A DNA stretch of 64,000 bases from Heliopora coerulea (Eukaryota > Cnidaria > Anthozoa > Scleralcyonacea > Helioporidae): assembly GCA_030142905.1 (NCBI GenBank), contig JASJOG010000100.1, positions 631,001 through 695,000 of the forward strand. The letters are read 5' to 3'. The notes under the pieces are model-generated. The model saw only the letters and a list, made by a program, of their open reading frames with translations. It did not search any database and had not been told where the DNA came from. Below are positions 55,813-64,000 of this stretch, piece after piece. Made by a program: the position numbers and the translations under genes. Positions within the stretch are counted from its first letter, which is position 1, and each line of letters starts with the position of its first letter.

Positions 55813-58800
55813 CAGGGCCTTTTTTAACTATATATCTGGGGGGGCAAATACCCCCCCAGTGATCGGATTTGCCCCACTAGCCATCTTACTTCTGCCCCTG
55901 GTAATTGGGAAAATTATTTGCTGTTTAATTTTCCACGTTTGCAAGTAAATGGAAAATTTCCTTAAGTCCTGATTTGCTGAAGAATGTTTATCGACCAGTT
56001 CTTCAATTCATTCAAAAAGAAAAATCTATTGTATGAACTAACCTGAGAAAATCAAACCCTATCTCATGCGTTCGTTTATATCACCGAAGTGTGATTTTTT
56101 TCGCGAATAATTTTGGATTTTTTTCCCGCCTCTCTCCATGCCTCACTCGTTATAACGTAAAACCAAGATGGCTGACAATGGCGATGATGTCAACAACGAG
56201 ACAGAGCAATTACACTTACAGAAAAAGAGAAAGACTGTCACTGAAAGTAACAAGAGTACTGCTTCAAAGTATCGGAAGCTGACAAGTTATTTCACTGTGA
56301 TTTCTGCAAGTACTTCAGCAGCAGCGACAGCAGTCAGGCCAGTTACTGACGACGAAGTCGTTCAAGACGAGATCGCAGCTCAAGAAACTGCGAGCAAAGT
56401 CAGGTTGGTCAGCGAAAATGTTCAAATTACACCACCAAAACAAAAGGGAAAGCAAATAGGATACTCTTTAAATTTATACAGAGGTTATCCTTTGAACATT
56501 AAGAAAATTCAAGATAAAGTAGGAAAGGAAACTTTATCAGTTTACAGTAATAAAATTGGCTCCCGTAAACGACTGCTCGCTAAATGCAATATCTGTTCCA
56601 AATTTGAGGAAGATGCCAAGAAGAACTCAAGACATGGAACTGTTTATCTAGCACATGGAGTAAGGTGTGATTCAGAGGAGAAACTCAAAAGGAAGTCGAT
56701 CATTTGTATAGCGAGATGCACAAGGCTGCTGTGGATGCAAAGAACTGCAAGGAACTGTGGGACAATCAGAGCCAGAATCATCCCTGGGTAAGAGTCCTGC
56801 AAAAGCAAGAACAAGTAACAGTAGAAAGCCTTATCAAACTTGCAATTGATGTTTATAATGACAGTAAATTGTTAACTCCATCAGCATGGTCATGGCCTGC
56901 AAGGTCACTTGCTACTGCACATGCTGAAAAGCAGATTTCTTCTCTGAAAGAAAACAGGTTGGAATCTCCATTCATTCCATTTGAACCAAGCCCAACAGAC
57001 TTGCATTACAAGGATCCAGTCAGGTACAAAGAGATGCTGACCATCATTGCAGAACTTGAAACTGAAAAATGAGCTGCAGGAAGCTATTAAGTTCTCTACC
57101 CAAATTGATGGATCTGTGGACACCATGCAACATGACAATAAGTTTTTATTTGTGAAATACAATATCCCCAAAGAGCCGCTGGAGGTCAGGACAAAGTTTG
57201 TTGCTGTAGGAGACTCTGAATTAAGAGGTGCTGCTGGCTTAGAAGATTGTGTTCTTACTGGCTTGAAAAGTATTGGGGTAGACAAGTCCATGATGAAAGA
57301 AAAATTTTCTGGTGTTACTACAGATGGTGAATCGGCCAATACAGGATGTAAGTGTGGTTTGTGGAAGAGGTTAGAGGATCGTGTAGAGCGGAAGCTCATG
57401 AATTTTTGGTGTGCTTGCCACCATTCTGACCTTGCAATGGAAGATATGGAAGCAAGTGTACCTGAATTAAAAGTTTGGAAGTCAAACCTACTTTCCATAG
57501 TGGAATGCTATCACAAGTCTGCTGTCAGAACAAAGGAGCTGAAGAACTTTCTACCTACCATGAAGGCTTTCCCATCCTACCATGCTGTGTGTTTTTCACA
57601 ACATTTGAACAATATCTGTCTTGCTGTCCTGCATAATCAGGCTGGATGCCTACAGCACTGGAATACAGCATCAACTGACCATGATCTGGACAGAAGAGAG
57701 AGACAATGTGCTGAAGGATACCTAGCACTGTGGAAAAAGGATGGGGTGCAGTCATATATCACCTCTCTTATGTCTGATGTGTGCTCTGTGTTCCAGATAT
57801 TGCAGAAGCACCTCCAGAAAGTATGCATCATTCTTCCTGATATCATGAGGCACAAAGATACAGCAATAAAAAAGCTCAGAGCTATGTTAGATGCACCATA
57901 TGTTGGTGGTGCTGAAGAAAAATGGGTGAAAGAAAATGGGCCACTAGATGATGGCCATCCTGCTGAATCATCAAGGCAAGCAGAGACAATGCATAGTTTA
58001 ATCACTGGATTTCATAGAAGATGACCATTAACTACCATATGGACTGAGGTTATTAATGCAGCCATTAACTTTCTTGAACAAAGGATGGACGATGAGCAGG
58101 AAGGTATAATGAAGAATATTGTTGCAATCTGCAATGCAAAATCAGTGAATGAGTTTGTTGCTGCCTCGAGACCATTGCTTGAATGTGCAGGTATAATTGG
58201 TGATGAGGTAAAGGAATTTACTGACACTGTTTTTGAAATATTTGAGGACTTGAAACCCAATTCAAACATTTTGGATAAAGACTATTCAGCCAGGATCTTA
58301 CATATGTTGAGGTAAGTTTTATGTTAACAAAACATAGCAACATGTACAAAGGTTAGAGTACTGTGAGAATCTGACAATAAAGATTGTGTAGTCTCTAGAA
58401 GACTGGAACTACACATTAAGCTTTGTATTACCACATTGGAATTACCATTTAACAATGTGGTCCATTTCCATTCTATATGAGAAGAAAATCATAATGTTGT
58501 CTGTTTCAAATGCATTTACCTATGAATTGAAAAATTTAAAGTGTACTGGCTACTTGGGCTGACAGCAGACCATTTGCATCCAAGACCCTGTTTTAATTTT
58601 TTAATAATTTTAATAAAGCTATATGTATATTATTAAAATATATTATTGTTGTGAACTGGAGCATTAACAATATTTCCCCCAGAGATGCAGACTCACCACC
58701 AAAACAACAAGTTAGCTGATTGATTCATACTGCAGCTTTGATTAGTTTGATGTATTCTTCTCATGTTTCTTTAAATTCTAGAAATAGCACTGGTTTGGTA

Positions 58801-59365
58801 AGAGATCTCCTCTCTGCAATAGTGGTGATTTCACCAGACAGCATGACAGTTGAAAGAAGTGTTTCAACATACAACATTTTATACTCAAAGCTGAGGACTT
58901 CGACATCACAGAAAACTTTAAGTGATAGATTGATCATAGCTTGGAATGGTGTCCCAACTGCTTCATATGATGCAAGGCCAGCCATTGTATCATTTTTTAA
59001 AAAGAAAGAAAGGCAACTGTCAAGACCATGTGTGGAAGCTTACAGACAAAGAGACTTTGTTGCAAAATTCTTTTGATGTAGATGTTGCAAAATAATTAAA
59101 TCAGTTTGATTACGTTTCTCCAAAATGTGTTTTTTACTTTTTTTTCTGCAGATTTTAAACTGAAAATACACCAAAATGCATCTCAAACTGACATATAATG
59201 AGAAGAATTTGCCTCCCCCAGGAGCCCCTTTGAGAGGAAGTTTTCCACACTCCTAACCTCCCCAACTTGCACCACTCAGGTGGACAGGCTATGCTAGCCA
59301 CAGATTTGACATCCCATATATCACATTTTTGCCCCCCTAGTGAAAATTCCTTAAAAAAGGCGCTG
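55813..59365 (+). mobile_element. hAT-type DNA transposon with 8-bp target duplication
   Basis: Target copies GTCCATGG (55805-55812) and GTCTATGG (59366-59373), 7 of 8 matching. The ends are CAGGGCCTTTTTTAA and its near-complement TTAAAAAAGGCGCTG, followed inward by GGGGGGGCAAA/TTTGCCCCCC. Length 3553 bp, with one plus-strand transposase gene. Confidence 0.88.
56168..59076 (+). pseudogene. hAT transposase (KIAA1586-like), frameshifted, with one intron
   Basis: Starts M-A-D-N-G-D-D after the left terminus. Frames: 56168-56700, 56704-57065, 57050-58021, then in-frame TGA at 58022, 58025-58312, and after an intron 58782-59076. Motifs: G-V-T-T-D-G-E-S-A-N-T-G (first catalytic Asp region), F-W-C-A-C-H-H-S-D-L-A-M-E-D (C-x-x-H block), A-E-S-S-R-Q-A-E, and the C-terminal dimerisation segment S-M-T-V-E-R-S-V-S-T-Y-N-I-L-Y-S-K-L-R. 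The intron 58313-58781 begins GTAAGT and ends TTAAATTCTAG. Two frameshifts and one stop disable it. Confidence 0.82.
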
Positions 59366-59666
59366 GTCTATGGCATTGTACAACTCAGCTCACTGCCCCC
59401 AACTTAGATTTGGTGCCACTGCCCCTGACGAGTGAGACTTTTTGTCCTGAATCCGGGAGAACTGTCAGCGTCAGTAAACATCGTTCAAAATTTAATCAAA
59501 GTAATTGATCAACATCTAGCACAAGTTTCCTCTTTTGGGAGTAAGCTAATGAAACAAGAGCTCTTGTGAGCACCTGGTGGTTGGACTAAAAGGTACTGAG
59601 TTAATAGTCACTATCAGCTTTGAGAGAAGGAACTTTAAGTACCTGGCTACCTACTATTAACTATTT

Positions 59667-60350
59667 CGTATTAGCATATACTTCGTAGGTTAATATTGTT
59701 TTTTGCGCAATCTGATTGGTTCCTCTATCTTGGAATATCCTGCACTATTCACCTCTCTGAGCAAAACAAGATGGTGTCCCGTTTTCTTTCTGTTACGGAA
59801 GAACTTTTTTTAGTAAACGAAGCCGCCGTGCGTAACAATTCCAAAAAAGCAACGAAATTTACCAATAAATTATTCAAAGATATGTATTTCTTTTACATGT
59901 TAGCTGTAAATTTATTCAAAATGTATTCAAAATGCTTTGTTACAAATGATGAGAGGGCGACAAGCCGACGTTCCGTAAAATTGTTTTAAAATTTTAAAAA
60001 AATACATAAGTGAAATTAATTAAGCGAGGTATATGCTAAAACAATTATTCACCTCAGCTTGTCGCCCACTCATCATTTGTAAACAAAACATTTTGAAACG
60101 CATCCTGAGTGCGTTTATTGCTAAAAAATAAAAGAAATACATATCTTTGAATACTTAATTGCCAAATTTCGTTTTTTTTATGGTGTAGTCTGGTACGGCG
60201 ACTTCGTTTATTGCAAAAAAGTTCTTCTTGCATAACGTAAACATAACTGGACGCCATCTTGTTTTGCTGGGAGGTGAATAATGCCGGATATTTCGAGATA
60301 GAGGAACCATCAAGATTACCGTATCCACCTACGAGGTATATGCTAATTGT
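59667..60350. mobile_element. Long fold-back element carrying a coding start in each arm
   Basis: Arms of about 290 bp: left 59667-59968, right 60055-60350, outer ends ATTAGCATATACTTCGTAGG and its complement. Each arm has AACAAGATGG(T/C)GTCC with an outward-in frame. The left reads S-V-T-E-E-L-F-L-V-N-E-A-A-V then K-K-A-T-K-F-T-N-K-L-F-K, resembling the N-terminus of Crypton/DUF3504-type proteins, but the call is weak. Confidence 0.75.
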
Positions 60351-60605
60351 TCTTTGTTAATGTTGGAACTGAATATTGGGGTACACAAAGAGTTCGTGAG
60401 AGATTCAAGGGTACCTGGCGGGAGGAAGGACGGGAACCTATGCAGTAAGCTCAAAATGACCTCAAAACATTCCCTAACCCACCAGGAAGACTCTGGAGAC
60501 GAGATTGATGATCGATGGTCCCAAACACTGACGTTCGAAGTACGTCAAATAAAATGTATTTGAAATAAGTCGAAACGTGAATACAATAACTTAAACTCGA
60601 GTGAA

Positions 60606-60678
60606 ATGGCTGAAGCAACTGGTTCTAAATTGAGAAAGAAAGTATTCTGTGATGTTTGCTCCACATTTGTTTCATCAG
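60606..60678 (+). CDS. TUT1: TUT1-like exon 1
   Basis: Twenty-four codons plus one base, M-A-E-A-T-G-S-K to S-S, carrying the C-x-x-C half of the zinc finger. Confidence 0.6.
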
Positions 60679-61173
60679 GTAGATATCTTATGCTACAATG
60701 CCAGCTATCCTATTCCTACTTACATGTGTACGTAAAATTACAAATGACAAATGTATTGAAAAACCATTAAGAAAGTCATTCTCAGTGACCACTGTAGCTG
60801 TGACACTTCAACCCTTGCTTTTTCAGACTCGTTGTTATCTGTTCATAATAATGGCAAAAAACATCAGCGACTGTTGAAGGCTCGTGTGGAAAGGCAAGCT
60901 TGTGCAGAACGCAGTATTTATGTTCGAGGCTTTTCTACCACAAACTCACTCGAAAGTGACCTCAACGATTATTTCAGCAAGTTTGGAAGTGTATCCGCTG
61001 TTTATGTTGACAAAGAAAAGGTTAGTTGATAGTCAGGTGTTGCACTGTAGCAATTACTGTGAATAGTTTGCTATTTATAGGGAGATCTCCTTTCACTTGC
61101 AGTTTTTTACGAATTTGATTCGCAGCAGCACAAAATGTGCCTGAAAGAACTTTTTCTCAATGTGCACCAGACT
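60606..61173 (+). CDS. TUT1: TUT1-like U6 snRNA terminal uridylyltransferase, 5' exons only
   Basis: Exon 1 60606-60678 (donor GTAGAT), exon 2 60827-61020 (acceptor TTTTTCAG, donor GTTAGT), possible exon 3 61081-61173. Exons 1-2 encode a matrin-type C2H2 finger split by the intron (C-D-V-C, 13 residues, H-N-N-G-K-K-H) and then an RRM (S-I-Y-V-R-G-F ... L-N-D-Y-F-S-K-F-G-S-V-S-A-V-Y-V-D-K-E-K). This finger-then-RRM order at the very N-terminus is that of TUT1, which adds uridines to U6 snRNA in the nucleus. The catalytic and PAP-associated domains would lie further on, and I could not find them in the window. Exon 3 could be wrong. Confidence 0.6.
60827..61020 (+). CDS. TUT1: TUT1-like exon 2
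   Basis: Carries the H-x5-H half of the finger and the first half of the RRM. Joins exon 1 as phase 1 and ends in phase 0. Confidence 0.65.
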
Positions 61174-61389
61174 GTTTGTTAACATCATGGATTCGAGGGG
61201 AAGAATGTTGTTACTTTTCAATTTCAGTGCCAAAGCGAAGTGATGAAAATTATTGGGGTCCTGGAGTCAGTCTGGAAAGTTTGTTCCCAATTAGGGGGAT
61301 TTATCTACCATGCACTTTTATGGACTTGTGCTGATGCCTGTGCAAATGAAGCAACTTGCTTCTCATCCATGCAATCTGCTCATGCATTG

Positions 61390-62735
61390 TAGACAGTGTT
61401 CAGTGCAATCATGCCATTTTGAATTTTTTTGTTTCAAGAGTATAGATGTTATTACTTCATGTAACCATAATGTTCCTGTTCCAGTGTGATGCCAAACTAC
61501 ACTTTGCAGACATCCTTCATTTCACTAAAGGTACCTACAGGGGTGGTGGGTAAGTGAGGATGGGTTAAGGTGTCATTTATACTCCAATATGCTAATTGAC
61601 CAATTCTGAACCACTGAACTTGATTCTCGACATGAAGATTTCATGAAGTTTCATGAATCTTATCTTAATGAGATTGCACATCTTTATATTGAAGGTGATC
61701 AACAGCATGGTCTCAAAAAGCACTATTTTCTGGTAATTAGGTAAACAATTGATGACAAGATATGTAAATGATTGTTCCAAAGTTGGGGACAGAATAAAGA
61801 ATGCATCTGTCAAGTTGCCATTTCTTAAATGAAGTACAACATTTTTCAATAGTTAATAAAAAGCATCTTAATCTTGTAAATAAATGTACATGTATTTTTC
61901 TTGCCCCAAACTGAATGACAATATGATATTTTGTTATCACTGAAAATTCTAACTTGTTACATCTTTAAAAAAATATGTTTATGTCATTGTATTTATCACT
62001 GACATTTTGATACATAATAAAAAATAACAGGTGCTGCTTTGCATTCTGGTACACACAGTAAAGTCTTATTGTGTGGATTTTATAATCATGGGGGAACTGG
62101 AAACTAGTTCTTAATCCCCTTATCTGGTAGCTGATCACCCATATAATGTGGGGTCAGCTGTGCAGAAGTTAGTGGCATAGGAAGGGTTTTTATTCAATAT
62201 GAGAATTTTGTCAACAAAGGAAACAAAATGCCCTGTTAATGACATCTAAAGTGACAGTATGGGAGACTGAAACTTACTTGCAAAATCCTCCATGTCTGCC
62301 ATTTTTGGCTTCACTGTCAGGTCCAGTGATTTAACTGGAGGTAGCTCCAGTTATGATACAGTTCAATGTTGAAGGTTTTTACCTACCGGTATCATAAGGG
62401 TGCCAATTTAACCACATCTCCAGCTCAGCTAGGTTTAAGAAATTTGCATTTAGACAAAAATTGGAAAAGTTTTCAATTACTCTCAAGTATAATGTAGACA
62501 TGAAATTTCAATTTTCATCTCCACTTACCTATCCACCAGTATACTGCCACAGTATCTTTATTGAAATCCTGTGTCAGTTAGCTATTTTGAATTGTGCAGT
62601 TTTGCAAATATCACCAGTCACAGTATTTCCCCCTTCAAAGTTGGAAGACACTGTGCCTAAAGAGCTTGTATACTGCTATGCCTTGAAACTTTTAAATCAT
62701 TTGAATGAAGCATAGAACCTACTGCTTAAATGCTC
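61390..62735. other. Probable intron or intergenic, no exon identified
   Basis: A plus ORF of 84 codons (62461-62712) and a short frame after a TTTCAATTTCAG site at 61229 were examined. Neither matches TUT1 or another family I know. Confidence 0.35.
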
Positions 62736-62737
62736 CT

Positions 62738-62910
62738 GTCCTAGAGGTCTGCCCTTGATGAGTAAAATCGTCTGGCGTTAGCCCAAGTCAAATACCAAAG
62801 TTGGGTATGGACTTGAAATGGTTATGGAGATAGTTTTGAACCCTTTCCTTTTCAAGAGGTCTCTCCTTGACGAGTAAAATCGTCTGGCGTTAGCGAGAGT
62901 AATATACCAA
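62738..62910. repeat. Direct repeat of a dispersed unit
   Basis: Two copies about 114 bp apart share GAGTAAAATCGTCTGGCGTT and ATACCAAAG. A third, diverged copy is near 21405-21430. The class is unknown. Confidence 0.7.
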
Positions 62911-63199
62911 AGATTCTGAGCACTTGCGAAGTATTTACAACTTAGTGCCCGAAGATGAGGTCTGCACTTGTGATCTTTTATCGAACCAACGTTTTTAAGA
63001 GGAAAATGTCGAGTGTGAAGATACATTTTGTGTGTGAGGAAAAACAATTGCCAAAAGACAGACAAGACCTGCAGTTAAATTACGTTCTAATTCACTTTGT
63101 CCAAACGAACGTAAATCATGTTACCCTTTAAGACAAGACAGAGACAACGGTGAACAACTAAATACGGGAGGTTCGCAAGCGGACCCAACACAATAAATG

Positions 63200-63810
63200 T
63201 TACAAAGCAGAAAGGGCTGTTAATTGAAGTTTGCCGCGAAAAAGCTGTTGGTCATCGTGTGACAAACTGCTTTTAAATCTTTTGTCGGCCTCGCTGCCGT
63301 GCTGGGCTGTTTGTCTTCGTCTACGATTGGTCGTGTCTTTCGCTCTTTTCAAGCGCTTCTCGTCTTCGGAATCTGAGGTCAATTCGTCGGAGACGTACTG
63401 GTCAACTACGTACGAGCCGTCTGCACTTTTATCCGCTCTCCTGATCAGCTTTTGACGTTTGCGAATACGTTCCTTTCCCGCCTCCTCCAGCTTCTCGGCC
63501 ACTTTGTTGTCTGGGTGGATTTCTGCTTTAATCTTGTCAAGTACCGTATCAAGCTTTGCGTTATTCCTCGAATTGCTTCTGATTCCCTTTGAACTTCATC
63601 ATGGTGACTTGTTTATTCGTTTGTGATTTGGCATCGATTTGGCATTGTTTATCCATTTGTGATTTTTCACCTCCAGTTTTTCCTCCAAGTATAGTTTTTG
63701 AACATGGCGAAGATGTACTACACGAGTGGGGAGTCATCTTGGTCGTCAGCAGGTTGCTTCAGGATGTTGGAAGCTGTTCCGTCTTCGGCATCACCCATCT
63801 TGTATGATAA
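63200..63810 (-). pseudogene. gag-like ORF of an anthozoan retroelement, degraded
   Basis: Minus-strand pieces: a start M-G-D-A-E-D-G (about 63806), F-K-G-N-Q-K-Q-F-E with a frame break near 63560, then N-A-K-L-D-T-V-L-D-K-I-K and A-G-K-E-R-I-R-K-R-Q-K-L-I-R-R-A-D-K-S, V-S-D-E-L-T-S-D-S-E-D-E-K-R. Lys-rich helices followed by a Y-x-S-D-E-L-x-S-D-S-E-D-E-K-R acidic motif recall the gag-like first ORF of repeated retroelements (DIRS-type or similar) in anthozoans. The C-terminal part is truncated. Confidence 0.5.
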
Positions 63811-64000
63811 GTGCTATTTCGAGGGAATGACTCCGGTCCTGGGTCGCAAGCGTAAAGAACGACTAGTGAGCAGTGTAAACCTTAAATATTCTTTTAGAGC
63901 AATGGATTGCAGTGCAGGTTAAAGGAAGAATGGGCTGTCAGTGTACCGCACCCAGAACCCTCGGGGCCTATAAACAACTGTGTAACAACTGAAAATATAT

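Noticed and set aside
56905..57498. 197-codon minus-strand ORF
   Set aside because: Antisense to the hAT transposase frame with its conserved motifs.

Overview
ORGANISM. This is an intron-rich, AT-rich animal genome window crowded with transposable elements. The three host genes I recognise (HIGD2A-like, chimaerin-like, TUT1-like) are animal genes. The repeats (Penelope-like elements with hammerhead-like tails, LINEs whose ORF1 carries an SGNH esterase-like domain, pogo/Tigger, hAT, piggyBac and Tc1 remnants, tRNA-derived SINEs) are a mix I associate with cnidarians, most likely an anthozoan (coral or sea anemone). That placement is inference from family recognition, not from a search. LAYOUT. 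1-5.8 kb: minus-strand LINEs, one near full length plus four 3' fragments, stacked on tetranucleotide microsatellites. 5.8-14.3 kb: no recognisable gene, with a Penelope-like tail, a fold-back element and a pogo-like remnant. 14.3-17.2 kb: a complete two-exon HIGD2A-like gene on the plus strand, with a paired CRE promoter and a GC-AG intron that holds a fold-back element and a Helitron-like insertion. 17.6-19.1 kb: a decayed LINE reverse transcriptase and a palindromic Penelope-like tail. 22.2-40.2 kb: a chimaerin-like gene on the minus strand (SH2-C1-RhoGAP), 12 exons with consistent splice phases, its introns holding several SINEs and fold-backs. 38-60.4 kb: an accessory, element-on-element region: Penelope fold-back, hAT remnant, piggyBac derivative, a Penelope-like element split by a pogo/Tigger element that itself holds a 60-bp perfect palindrome, an inverted second Penelope piece, a Tc1-like element, a 3.55-kb hAT element with 8-bp target duplication, and a large fold-back. 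60.6-61.2 kb: the 5' exons of a plus-strand TUT1-like RNA uridylyltransferase gene. The last kilobase holds a minus-strand gag-like repeat ORF. HOW IT WORKS TOGETHER. The host genes are unrelated in function (mitochondrial assembly factor, Rac GTPase-activating protein, snRNA uridylyltransferase) and there is no sign of a cluster. The most interesting signal is the recurring association of hammerhead-ribozyme-like cores with Penelope-like 3' ends, three times next to or inside long palindromes.
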